Assembly (NCBI GenBank): GCA_003344405.1
Contig: NOWV01000026.1
Coordinates: 434,001-498,000 of the forward strand
Source of the DNA: Trichoplax sp. H2
Taxonomy: Eukaryota; Placozoa; Uniplacotomia; Trichoplacea
Direction: 5' to 3'
Length of the DNA stretch: 64,000 bases
The position numbers and the translations under genes were made by a program. Below, piece by piece: positions 44,601 to 57,400 of the stretch; the stretch's first letter is position 1, and every line of letters starts with the position of its first letter. The notes under the pieces are model-generated. The model made no database searches. It was not told the DNA's origin and worked only from the letters and a program-made list of their open reading frames with translations.

Positions 44601-47204
44601 CGAACTACACACACTGCTATACAGTACAAAAGCCATGCACGCCTAAATATAAAAATTGCTTATTTACTTTCATAGGTAGTACATTCACTAGCATAAAGAG
44701 TGAAAGCATACCATCTTCTGTATCGAAATTTATCACCATGTCAACTTCTGCATTTACAGCAAGTCCATCTCTGATTCCCGTTGCAGTACCGACTGTTATA
44801 GCATTTGCACTTGTAACTATCATGCTCATTGCCTGGTTCGCATATCGAAGGAATTTATGCCCGCATAACTCAGCTTGCTCATCCAGAATATCACGCAATC
44901 GTGTAACATTAAGGAGAGGGAAGATCATTGTTAAACAAGAGCAAGATCGTCAATCGACCGATATTTTTTCAGATTCGTTAAAAGGGAATGGTAATAGAAA
45001 CAGCCGAATGCGCTCGCCTATCCCTTCTTATATGATGGATCAAGGTAAGAAAATTTCGAATAATTTTATATAGATTAAATGAAATGTTTAGATAGTGTAA
45101 TAAATATTCTACAATATATTTCGTATAATAAGTACAGTATACTGCAGTAGTTAGTGTCGCCGGTAACTGTAAATCTATTCTTACGTATTTGAAGCTCAAA
45201 TGGCTGCTAGCTTTGACTTATTAATCTCTGCACGATATTCTCATTAACAGTGACTATAATATGTAATTATATCAATAGATAAGAATATCGACCGATAAAA
45301 ATATTGCCTTATTTTTAGATACAGATGTAGAAATGACTAGCTACAGTTATCCAACAGGCGTTAATACGAACCTAATAAATACAGCTGCTCAGGCCAGCAC
45401 AACGAGAAAAGCAGCCGATGAAGATATTAGAAGCAATGATGCCCTAATAAACGAAAGATCCTCAGATGCTGCAGCTGGTCATTCATTGACAAGCTTAGAT
45501 ACAAGTACAGTCATAACGCCAGCTTCTAAGACTAGTTCTGATAGACTCCGTCAATCTGCTAGCAATCTTAATAGTCATCGAAAAGGAGACGATGAAAACG
45601 ACGCATACAGCGTTATACTTGCTGATGATGACTACAGCTCGTCAGAAGCGTCTTCTATATTTTTTCCAATCCCTAGTACCAACGACAAGCTAGATCGTCA
45701 AAGTATTCACGGTGGTTATCAATCAGATGAGGATTCACATGTTACTGACGAACTTAGTACTAGTTCTCGTGATCATTTTTATAACGTGAATCGTCAAAGG
45801 AGTCTTAGACGTAGTCATAGAACCGCTAGTCGACATTCACTTGGAAATGAAATTCGTAAGCAACGACGTCATATTCAACGTAGAAGTAGCAGCAGAGCTT
45901 CGTTAAATAAAATAGCATTTTCTACGGCCCCGCGATATGAACATCATGACTCTCATAAGTCAGTGCGAGAAAGTGAATACGAAACAGCGTCGATGAGGAA
46001 AACTAGCCATCGACCGCCTGCTGCAAAAGCACCTAAACTAAGCATCTCAAATAAACCTATTTCAAGCTCGAGTTCGCGAAGTCTGAGATCTCATTTACCT
46101 CGCGAGGGCTATGAGTATAATTATGAATCAGGAATTAACAGAGTAAAGTCTTCCAGTGAGAAGGGTTCCAGGGGTGAACGTCGAGTTGTAACTCGCTCCG
46201 CAACTACTGCTGGAACGCACACACAAGGTAATAGGTTATACAGTACAATTGGCAGTCGGGATCAAAGGGAAAAAACACTCGCACAGCAATTGTCTGCAAG
46301 TATAGGTAGGAAACCATCGAAATCTGTTAGTTATAAGGACCAGTCAGCGATTATGGAATATCCGATATCATGCTTAGAAGTCGTAAAAGATATCGGTGAA
46401 GCAGAATTCATTACGGTTCATTTAGCAAAAGCGAAAGGTCTACGAGGCGTTAATGTTCGCTACGTAGCTTTGAAGAAGATCAAAGATCCATTGGACAAAG
46501 CGGTTGCCAAAAAGTTTTTCCAGGAAGTAGCAATCCTAAATAAAATTAAACATAAGAATGTTACACGTCTGTTAGCTATTTCGACACGAAATCAAGTTTT
46601 GGCAACGATTATTGAATATCCTGAATTTGGTAATTTGCATCAGTACTTGCAACAGGCAACTAATGAGATCGATTTAGGTCAACCGGGTGTTCCTCCTATT
46701 TCCCCATCTTACTTGTTGCTAATGGCTAAACAAATAGCGGAAGGAATGCAGTATTTGACTTCATTAGATATTGTACATCGTGATTTAGCGACTCGTAATT
46801 GTTTGGTAGGATCATCGTACTTTATTAAAGTTTCAAATTTTGGTGTAGTGAATAGAGATTTCATGCGTGACTATTATATTATGGAGGATTTGCCTCCATT
46901 GCCAATAAGATGGATGGCACCGGAGGCCATATTAGAAGGAGACGTTACAACTTCTAGTGACGTGTGGGCTTTTGGAATTACATTGTGGGAGATTTTAACG
47001 TTTGCCAAACGACCATACGGCGATAAAAGTGATGTAGAAGTATTAGAGAATATAATTAAGTTATATGAAGGTGGAGAAAATGCCGTCCTACTAAACCAAC
47101 CGTCTTTTGCGTCGAATGAATGCTATAAACTAATGCAAAAATGCTGGAGATTAGATCCGAAACGCAGACCATCCTTTGAAGATATTGTAACTATGTTCTC
47201 TTAA
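41676..47204 (+). CDS. Discoidin-domain receptor-like protein 2, predicted pseudokinase, long juxtamembrane region
   Basis: Seven exons: 41676-41745, 42188-42486, 42840-42993, 43190-43702, 44256-44420, 44676-45044, 45319-47204; 1151 aa, phases 1, 0, 1, 1, 1, 1, matching DDR-like gene 1. Order: signal peptide (MILRKALVFATIYLIIAP); one discoidin domain (exons 2-3, ending CMGVELYGC); DDR-type second domain (exon 4, GIGKLTDGTLGSS, EWIGW); Thr-rich stalk; membrane helix (PVAVPTVIAFALVTIMLIAW); a juxtamembrane region of roughly 340 residues in the last exon, rich in Ser, Arg and His; and a C-terminal tyrosine-kinase domain. The kinase keeps the VALK lysine, HRDLATRNCLV and RWMAPE but has NFG in place of DFG, and the glycine loop is degraded (IGEAEFITV). 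The activation-loop DYY is still present. Probably a signalling pseudokinase or scaffold; the tandem arrangement suggests duplication with gene 1. Confidence 0.9.
42591..42817. repeat. Intronic tandem duplication, about 110-120 bp x 2
   Basis: Two diverged copies in intron 2 of DDR-like gene 2. Shared landmarks are AATAAATA, TTAA.A.ATTAT, AAGACC.TGTAAAT.TCGC, GGGTTGAAATAT and TTAAGTTCTT/TTTAGTTCTT, in the same order. Copy 2 is slightly shorter. Confidence 0.75.
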
Positions 47205-47914
47205 ATAGTCACTGTGTTATTTAAGGTAACGCTTCGCTTTTGTTTTCAGTTGCGTAGAATTAAAGTACCAGTACATTACTGTTTTAAAAAGGTTTCGTAA
47301 ACAATATCACATCTACCGTTTACTGAAATTAGGATTCATTTATTCTGACTCTCAGAGCCAAGGAGCTTGCTGTAATGATTACCTTCCAGCGGTAGTGATT
47401 GACTTTTTCCATAATAATAATAACTCGTATAATCATAAGAATAAATAAGAGATGGGCATGTCGTAAAAGTATTGATATGGTTGTTCTACTTTCTAAATCT
47501 ATAACATTAAGTTTCCTAATATTGCTAAATGTTAGCTTCGAATATGAAAATCGGCTATTGCTCTTAAGCTATCGCTCAGATTAACGTTACTAACAGTAAA
47601 TCTACGATAAATACGAACATTGAGGCTGGTACTTTGTTATTTTAAGATAAATCATCGTTCCGTAGCTGATTTTAAAAATATCACGAAGGTTGTGATACTA
47701 TATACTGCTACACTGTACAACACCTACTTATTGTATAATGTATACCCGTATTCAACGCTTGAAGTGAGAAATCCATTAAAGAATACTTTTAGCATTTAGC
47801 ATATTCTACAAGTTAATTGAACCGTGAAGCTTAATTAAAGTTACCTTTGTAAGTACAGTGCAGTACATTTACAGCTCAAAGTAGTGAGCAAACTGCATTA
47901 TTAACCCTTAAAGT
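47205..47914. other. 3' flank of DDR-like gene 2
   Basis: About 700 bp between the stop codon and the repeat island. No gene was recognised; a 61-codon frame at 47399-47584 has no domain features. Confidence 0.5.
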
Positions 47915-49530
47915 GCAGTGTATTTATTTGCGTTTCCAACATTTGGAGAGCAAAGTACTAGTAATTATTACTATGTGCTTTGACTGTACTGGTATAGACA
48001 GTCGTAATTCTATCAACATGTATAAAAAGTTCAGCTCTCTAGCTACATTATAGTATACTATAAGTATAATATTTTTTACGTTAGTTTCAGCACTATTATT
48101 TCCCTTTTTCTACGTCTGCAAACAAAAATAAATATACCGTACCTAAGTGTACAGTGTACAAATAAGTGAAGCTTTTTCTTCTACTGTACAGTAGCGAGCA
48201 TCTATCAGGTCCGAATGCTCCCATTGCTGTTGTTTCAGCATTATTTTTTCCCCTTTTTCTACATCTGAAAACAAAATAAATATACCGTACCAAAGTGTAC
48301 AGTAGCAAGCATCGATCAGGTCCGAATGCTCCATTGCTCTTGTTTCAGCACTATTTTTTCCCCTTTTTCTACATCTGAAAATAAAATAAATATACCGTAC
48401 CAAAGTGTACAGTGTACTAATAAGTGAAAACTTTTTCTTCTACAGTAGCAAGCATCGATCAGGTCCGAATGCTCCATTGCTCTTGTTTCAGCACTACTAG
48501 TGCAAACTCCCGTCGCTTTGCTGACGGTTTACGATAATGTGCTCATTTAACAGATAGTATTACCATTTGATAGACCTGTCAGAGTACAGTACAGTGTGCA
48601 AATTAAGTGAAGCTTTTTCTTCTACAGTACAGTAGCGAGCATCTATCAGGCCCGAATACTCCATTGCTCTTGTTTCAGCACTATTTTTTCCCCTTTTTCT
48701 ACGTCTGAAAACGAAATAAATATACCGCAGCTAAGTGTTCAGTGACAAAAGTGTACAAATAAGTGAAAACTTTTTCTTCTACAGTAGCGAGCATCTATCA
48801 GGTCTGAATACTCCCATTGCTCACATTGAATGGGAATGGAATCTAGTGTAAATCGTCTTCACTGAGTAAGCATTGTTATGGGCTAACTCTGTCATAAACT
48901 CTGTTCTTCTATAGTAAGTGTTTTATACATAATTGCATAGATAGCTACTATTACTTAATATAAGAAGTGCACTGCCTAGACAATTACCATAAATTAGATA
49001 TACTGTATTTTAATGTATTGAAGTCTACGCGTGATACAGTATAAAGTGACAAATACGTTACATATTTGTTGTACTGTATACTCCTGTTATCCTACTATTC
49101 GTAATGCTGATCTTTGTTTGTTCTTATACAGTACTGTAACCTAGAATATCTAAGCAGCACAATAGATTAAGAATCCTGTTCCGTCGAATTCTTCCTTATG
49201 TGTCTGTCTCTTTACTCATGGCTACTCTCCTTGCTACTTATACTGTACAGTATTCCTAATAAACTTGATTCTCTCTCAAATCCCATCTCTCATTGGTTAC
49301 TGAGTCTGATATCGGAAGATATTACAAAGCCTGCTACGTCACACTACAACACTCGACTTACTGTACTGTACTGTACTCAGTTAGACGGTTAGACCCGTGG
49401 AGAATTGACAATGCGAGTCACGTGACCTCTAATGCTGTCAAAGTTCCGGTTCGGTTCTACAGTAGGTTCATCAAAAGGTACAGTGCACTACAGTACCGTA
49501 CTGTACAGTACTGTACAGTACTGTACAGTA
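47915..49530 (+). repeat. Left arm of repeat island (inverted-repeat arm with tandem units)
   Basis: Begins with a segment (47915-48300) repeated directly at 49551-49938. It then contains several ~125-bp tandem units, each with GCTTTTTCTTCTACAGTAGC, GAGCATCTATCAGGTCCGAA, CCATTGCT, TTTCAGCACTATTTTTTCCC, and AAATAAATATACCG. A dispersed-repeat fragment at 48496-48592 interrupts the units. From about 48820 to 49505 comes unique-looking sequence whose reverse complement is at about 49960-50730. The arm ends in TACTG/TACAG runs at the gap. Small open frames here are by-products of the repeat. Confidence 0.85.
48496..48592 (+). repeat. Dispersed repeat, copy inside repeat island
   Basis: Same family as 39548-39655. 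It interrupts the array of ~125-bp units in the left arm and has no counterpart seen in the right arm. Confidence 0.8.
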
Positions 49531-49550
49531 NNNNNNNNNNNNNNNNNNNN
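49531..49550. other. Assembly gap, 20 N
   Basis: Run of 20 ambiguous bases inside TACTG/TACAG repeats, between the arms of the large inverted repeat. True gap size is unknown. Confidence 0.99.
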
Positions 49551-51260
49551 CAGTGTATTTATTTGCGTTTCCAACATTTGGAGAGCAAAGTACTAGTAAT
49601 TATTACTATGTGCTTTGACTGTACTGGTATAGACAGTCGTAATTCTATCAACATGTATAAAAAGTTCAGCTCTCTAGCTACATTATAGTATACTATAAGT
49701 ATAATATTTTTTACGTTAGTTTCAGCACTATTTTTTCCCTTTTTCTACGTCTGAAAGCACAAATAAATATACTGTACCTCACCTAAGTGTACAGTGTACA
49801 AATAAGTGGAAGCTTTTTCTTCTACAGTAGCGAGCATCTATCAGGTCCGAATGCTCCCATTGCTGTTGTTTCAGCATTATTTTTTCCCCTTTTTCTACAT
49901 CTGAAAACAAAATAAATATACCGTACCAAAGTGTACAGTGTACAGTATGTACAGTACAGTACGGTACTGTAGTGCACTGTACTGTACCTTTTGATGAACC
50001 TACTGTAGAACAGAACCGGAACTTTGACAGCATTAGAGGTCACGTGACTCGCATTGTCAATTCTCGACGGGTCCAAGTCCCAGTGACACTGACACCTATT
50101 AACGTACAGTACTATACTGACTTTACAGTACCGTACAGTGCAGTAAGTCGAGTGTTGTAGTGTGACGTAGCAGGGTTTGTAATATCTTCCGATATCAGAC
50201 TCAGTAACCAATGAGAGATGGGATTTGAGAGAGAATCAACTTTATTAGGAATACTGTAAGTAGCAAGGAGAGTAGCCTTGAGTAAAGAGACAGACACATA
50301 AGGAAGGATTCGACGGAACAGAATTCTTAATCTATTGTGCTGCTTAGATATTCTAGGTTGCAGTACTGTATAAGAACAAATAAAGATCAGCATTACGAAT
50401 AGTACAGTAGGATAACAGGAGTACAACAAATACAGTATGTAGCGTATTTGTCACTTTATACTGTATCACGCGTCGACTTAAATACTGTACTGTACATTAA
50501 AATACAGTACTGTACTGTACTGTATATCTAATTTATGGTAATTGTCTAGGATGTGTACAGTACTTCTTATATTAAGTAATAGTAGCTATCTATGCAATTA
50601 TGTATAAAACACTTACTATAGAAGAACAGAGTTTATGACAGAGTTAGCCCATAACAATACTTACTCAGTGAAGAGGATTTACACTAGATTCCATTCCCAT
50701 TCAATGTGAGCAATGGGAGTATTCAGACCTGATAGATGCTCGCTACTGTAGAAGAAAAAGTTTTCACTTATTTGTACACTGATCACTTAGCTGCGGTATA
50801 TTTATTTCGTTTTCAGACGTAGAAAAAGGGGAAAAAATAGTGCTGAAACAAGAGCAATGGAGTATTCGGGCCTGATAGATGCTCGCTACTGTACTGTAGA
50901 AGAAAAAGCTTCACTTAGGTTTGGTGTATTTATTTTGTTTTCAGATGTACAGTAGAAAAAGGGGATAAAATAGTGCTGAAACAAGAGCAATGGAGCATTC
51001 GGACCTGATTGATGCTTGCTACTGTAGAAGAAAAAGTTTTCACTTATTCGTACACTGTACACTTTGGTACGGTATATTTATTTTGTTTTCAGATGTAGAA
51101 AAAAAGGGGAAAAAATAGTGCTGAAACAAGAGCAATGGAGCATTCGGACCTGATCGATGCTTGCTTGCTACTGTAAAAGAAAAAGTTTTCACTTACAGTA
51201 CAGTACAGTACAGTACAGTACTGTAAGAATTAGCGCCAATTTTAAATTAATGTACAGTAC
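49551..51260 (-). repeat. Right arm of repeat island (reverse complement of left arm)
   Basis: 49551-49938 is a direct copy of 47915-48300. From about 49940 to 51190 the sequence is the reverse complement of the left arm: unique-looking part at 49960-50730 (for example TTCTTATATTAAGTAATAGT against ACTATTACTTAATATAAGAA), then about four tandem units in opposite orientation (50730-51190), ending in (TACAG)n. Compared with the left arm, differences are small indels and substitutions, plus extra bases around 50075-50140. Arms total roughly 1.3-1.4 kb. Confidence 0.85.
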
Positions 51261-51436
51261 TGTACTGTACACTGTACAAGTACACGTCGTACAGTAAGGT
51301 ACAGCATCAGCGACTACTCAATCAAAATTATAGGACAGTATTGACATCTTTAGCATGGTCCAAGATCACTGGTTGACTGGCAAACCGCAGTCAGCGTTCT
51401 CTGACTTGTTTTTATGATTTGTATCAAGGGGAAAAA

Positions 51437-54400
51437 ATGGCACTCGTGGAAGAACTAAAGCAATGGAATAAGGAGACTATTCGAGAAAAATTCGATGCTA
51501 CTCTTTTGCTTATCTTAATATCCTTATTTCTTAAGATGGGATATTGCTGTAGCTAATACCGTATCATTCAACTGAATCTTACAGTATGTTAGTTATATGG
51601 TTGAAATAGTCCCTGCAGTGCACAGTGGAAAAATCGACTGTAATGACGTAAATATTCATCGAAGCAAAGTTAAATGGAATGATTTGACTTTCATTATGTT
51701 CAGTAGGAATAATAATAGGAAGAGTAAATAGCAATTACAAGTACATGTAATAACCAACGATTATTGCAACTTAGTAAAATTATTCCATCTTGCCAGATGC
51801 CTCAAATTTATATCACGTCGAGTGAATTGAACTTTAGTTGAATTGCGCCAACACCACCATGCAACGGGATCTTCCTTGTATTTTTCTTAGTTTAATGGGA
51901 TTAACTGTACAGTACATTGCAGCTCAGCAGAATGACGATAGCATTTTCTTGTAACTTAGCTATTCTCTTACGCAATGTATTGCATTGATGTTTCAGAAAC
52001 GCTTGTGAATTTTTGTTTCAGCTACATATCATTGTTGTACACAGTTGTAGAAAACTATAGAGTATAGTACATGTTATTGGTTTTACTCATTTCTTTAACT
52101 GAATTTACGATGAGCTACGACGCGATCAGGACGTTTCACTAAAACTAGGTAAGGCTACTCTCATTAGGAAAGGATGGTATTGTGCGCGCGCAAAAGTTAT
52201 GAAACATAACTGTATAGTAGTTAATCACAGTGCATGGTAACGTCGAGGCAATTCTAAAATGCAGTATAAATGTTATATTCATTGCCTTACTGTACTCGTA
52301 GCCTTGTATCTTTATCTACATCCGTTGAGGCATCCACAGTTCAATAAGTTAATGATATTATATATAATGTTTCATGTTGGAACGTTTTAATGATCGGATT
52401 CCAAACGGATATATAATACGTTTCAGAATTAATACACTGCTACTTTTAGTGTATCAATAGACTTTATCAAAGTTGAATTTTGAACACTGTAATTCCTATT
52501 ACTGTATATTAGCGGACCGTGTCCGCTAAGTTCGATTTTGGTCTGTAATTAAAAACGTAGTATTTTCCCACGAGATGAAGCAGTATTTAATTACTTAAAA
52601 ATACTGCAAATTTGTACGTTAATGCTTTAGTTACACGTATTTCTGATTATGATACTATTGCCGTAAATTTCCACATAGATTATTTTAAATGTGCGACGTC
52701 TCACCTATTGCCAACAATAACCATCATGGATGTAGAAGAGAAATTTTTTGCGGTAATACTTGAACAGGTGATTTGGAAGCTACTATATTGTTTGCAATGA
52801 ATTTATTACTCATGAAAGTATAAAGTTTTAGACACTAAAGCAAATTAATCATGTTTTGCTTATTTTTACGTTGGCCAGAGTTGTGTGCTCTTTGATCAAA
52901 TTTTAGAAAGGGTAGGTTCTATAATTGGTGACAAGTCAGCTGATAAATCTTCAGAAGATGTTATAGAGTCATTACAGGTATACTGCAACGATCTACAATT
53001 ACACTTTTGAGATGGTACTGCATGACGCTGTCTTTCTTTAGTTTACTATATCCGGATTGTATTTTATGGCAGATACAAACATACATTCTGCATCTAGTTC
53101 ATCTGAAAGTAAACTTTCAAAGCGTAGCTTAAATTATAATTACATATGTTTATATTTTGATTATCAGCTTTCAATAGATTGTTTGGACTGTTTTGACTGT
53201 TGCATTCAATTTGTCATTGAAAAGAAGAATGAAGTATTATTTTTACAAGATATATTGTCACTGCCTACCGCTGTATTATACATTATTCATTCTTCCTTTT
53301 CGCACTGCAAGAACAGCGATAAAATTTACGGAGAACTTTTTCAATCCGTCTCTACACAATTGACAACTTTATTTAAGAATTCATTCGCTTTGCAAAAGGT
53401 AATCAATGTTCTATAATTCTATAGCATGAGTTAACTTTTTTGATTGAATGGGTTTACAAGGCATTCCAGCCTGAGATAACTATCAATACAGTACTAATGT
53501 CGTAAGAATCATTCATCTGAACCATCCGGTAAATGTCATATTGTAGTCTCTGAATGATCTCCTTGACGTTGTTAAAATTCCTGACGAAGCTGCTGATCCA
53601 GTTTGTGATAAAATGGCTGACAGTAAGTACTCCAACAGACTAGTTTCGATGTTACAGAAGCTAATTAATAACGTAGTAAGGGAAACATTCTAGATCTGAA
53701 ATTGTGCATACATACTGTTTGCGTCAATAGCATATTGTTTTTTAGCTGCACGCACGTAACTAATTCAATTTTATATTATTGCTTAAATCCAGCATTTAAC
53801 AACCTTACTATCTAATGATTTCCTCTTCTAGTATGTCATCATATTATGGATATTAGCTCTGTGAGTTGCGGTATGGATATCGCTTTGGTTATAAACACTT
53901 GGAAAGCTTTACACAAGTAAGCGATATTTGTTTACCGTTTTATCAAGATTTGCAATTATAAATCATTCATTTTGTGGTATTTATACAGGATCATAAATAA
54001 ATACAAGAATTTATTGGAAGATCGATTAGAAGTTTGTAGATTGCTTAATAGATTACAGTTATCAAAATAAATGTTCATGGTATTAATTGAGAATAATATC
54101 CTTCCAAATAGCATGATAAGATTATATTTCAGCTAGTAAGTATTGTGTCCGAAAAAATACAGCAATGCTTGAATATATCCAAAAAGAGAACCGTACAAAC
54201 ACAGGTATTACACAGTAATTCATATGATGACCTTGACATCCATTTGAGTATCTGAATTACAGTCGTGCAGAGGTTGCAAATGTGTTTGGTATGACTAAAT
54301 ATACATTGTTTAAGATAATATAAAATACTGTGAAAAATAAAATTTAATCTTATTAGCTGCGATTTTGAATATAATTGTTTACTTATCATTCAATCAAGGG

Positions 54401-57400
54401 GGATCCTAAAGAAGGATTTCATATTTTGAAAATAGCAAAATTCTTTATTAACTTGTTATTAAAGTTTCTGAAAGTAAGAAATTGATGTTGCCAAATTCTG
54501 GTGCTAGAATTTTAGATTTTCAGACTTCTCGATACGATGAGTAGATATGGAGAGAATTTAAGCAGACTTGGTTTCGCATTGTATTTTTATTGTTGTTAGG
54601 AATTTGGTGACCTAGTAGATACTGAAAGTTCTACGGAAATTTTGTTTCATTTATGTTTGGAGGCTATCAAGTACTGTATACCTGTCCAATCAAATTTTTC
54701 GTTTTATTTCCCTCAATGCATAAATTTGATCAGTCTTTGCACGTATTGTATATTATCTAGTGCTTATCGATCTAATGTCTTGGAATTGGATATCCAGATC
54801 AACCAGGAAGTAGACACTATATTATCATCATTGGTGTGTAAACTTACGATAGTTTTGCATTTGAAAATCTTATTCTTTCGACGTTATTTGAAATTTCTTT
54901 TTCCTGAATTCACTCTAGATCGAACATCTTTGCACTATTCTCGTTACTACTAACATCTATCCAAAACTTTTATCTGATCCAGTTGCTGGTAAACTACGCA
55001 TATATAAATATTTATGGATAACTAATGTTGGTTCTTAATTTTCTGATGTTCTGCGTGTATTCCGTGCTATAAACGTTTATTATGTAGATGCGGAAGGTTT
55101 ATTGATCTCAAAATGTATAATGTTAATCAAAACATTGTTATTAGTCGACACCTCAACCGGTATGAATTTTGGTAATTAATCAAACGATAGAGCGCTAGAT
55201 GTTGATTGATTGCTCTTAGTAGCTAACAACACTTGTACATATTTGTAAATTAGACAAATGCAAACAGCGGTGGATGAATTTTAAATACAACGATGTACGT
55301 AACAATGATAACGCGCTGCAATCGTAAATGTTTAGTCTGTAGAGTGGTGTCATTCTTTTGACGTTGTTTTTCTATAGTGTACTTATTGTATCTTGGATGT
55401 GGTTCTTCGTCATGCAGCACGATGTAAGGCCATTGTACTTAATATTATTTTAGTACATATGCTTATAATCTCTAAAGGTTGCTATGCTTAATATTACAAA
55501 TTACTAATATCAAATAATCATAACGCATAATTTCTCGCAGGCAATACGTTACTGCTACAAACTGTAAATGTAAATAGTACCTCTCCTGAAATTCAAAGAT
55601 GGTAATCTGTAATAGCGTTTGAAGCTGGGCTAATCTCACAATGTTATTTAGTAATGTTTAAATATCTCTAATTTTTTAATTTTAATTTATAGTAAAAGGG
55701 AATGTACACTGTATGAATATGTACTTGATGGATGCCTACAATTTGTTACTGGGATGACAAATCACTTTCTGGACACGATAGTAAGCTATATTTAAAATTC
55801 CGAATGCTTTTCGTATTAATTGTACAGATTGTGTTTGATTACTAATTATAATTAATCGTTCTTTTGAAAAGTAAAAATTTGAAGTACTAATGCATTGTGC
55901 ATATATTGTGTTGAATTGCAATAGGAAAAATGTTTATTTCAGCAATTACTTGAAAATGCTGATAATTTTGCATTTACGATAGTTTCTGACATTTTGGTTC
56001 ATATGTCGAGGTAATAAAACAATTTCGATTGCGTAAAATTTAATTTAAAGTAAACAGTGTTCAGGAAGCTGAAATTTTCAGTTTATATTATCAATAGCTC
56101 GTCAAATGTGGTGGCATTGAAGTATTCTCATTTAATAGCTAATTTGGTAAGAAAACGGCTGTGCTACTTCTTTGAACGAATAATAATGATGAGATGAATT
56201 TATATCTTGTGACGATTATTATTTCTATAGATCCGAGAACTACCAACATCATCGCTTTCACCTTACAACAAAATTTGTTGGCTATTACAACGGTGTTATT
56301 CATGTCTGACAGAAGGCGATCAGGTTTAATTTTTACATTTATCAATTTATTGAAAAATAATCTTTTCAAATCTGCTGATACTCCTTATACCTATTATTTA
56401 TGTGGAATAAATTAAAGAAACAAATGGTTGAAATCTTTGATCCGGAGGATATCTCAAATCTATCGGTTTGGAGAGAATTAACTAAAAGTAACATCTCCAA
56501 TCTGTTATTGTTAGAGGTTATAAAATTTTTTTTTAAATCAATTGCTTCAAAAGGTGTCTCTTTGAATGAAGCCAAAGCATTTCTTCTTCTTGAACTTCAT
56601 AAATTATATCTTACTGTAGATTCATCAGCGCATATACCCTTTGTGTTTGAAATGTTGTAAACTATGGATAAGTGACAAATCGCGAGATAATGGGTGCATT
56701 GTAAGAAGTTACCTTACATTATACTTGCATCTCGAAATTGCAGCTTATAACATTTACATATCCGTTTCTTAAGTTTCGTTTGCTTCCAATTTTAGCTGGA
56801 TTGTATGATGTACTTGAATAATATGAATCGCCATTTGTATATTATGAATTCTATGGACCAAAATGAAATTACTGAATTAGTGTATGATATATGGCAATCT
56901 TTGATGAAGCAAGCATATAAGGTAATGGTTTGACATTAAGCTTTATTTACTAAAAATCTGATACCGTTACTTCAATGTTACTGTTAGGTGAACTATCGAG
57001 TCCTTACGATGCTAATATATTTGACTGGATCTTGCGTATCTTCATTATCGCATTCACATTTGTTAGAGGTAACTACAATTCGTGAAGCAAGTAAATTACT
57101 TATGCATATAGTGATTATAATCTCCTGCATAACTAAGTGCAGTTAATAAGGTTTGGTGATAGTGTAAGTTATTAAATATATGTTTATTATCTACAGATTT
57201 TGACAGTGATAATCAAAGTTATAGAGAGCAATAATTACTTGGGGTTGAATCTATGCGTAGCAGATTTTATAGGTTGTTGCGGAAAGAAATCTTTATATGG
57301 AAATTATCAGGTACTGTACGTTTTAGTAATTATAATCTAAAGCTTAGGCTAGGGCTATATACATATTACGCAAATGACCTCTACATTACAGGAGAAGATT

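Noticed and set aside
44617-44928. Minus-strand 103-codon open frame
   Set aside because: Antisense to the membrane-helix exon of DDR-like gene 2; no domain of its own.
48096-50211. Overlapping Cys/Lys-rich open frames (RCRKRGKN.., VEKGEK..)
   Set aside because: They repeat with the ~125-bp tandem units, occur on both strands in the inverted arms and are broken by stops; treated as repeat by-products.
47915-51260. Candidate CRISPR array or autonomous transposon
   Set aside because: Repeat units are ~125 bp without constant-length spacers, and no transposase, integrase or terminal structure was found.
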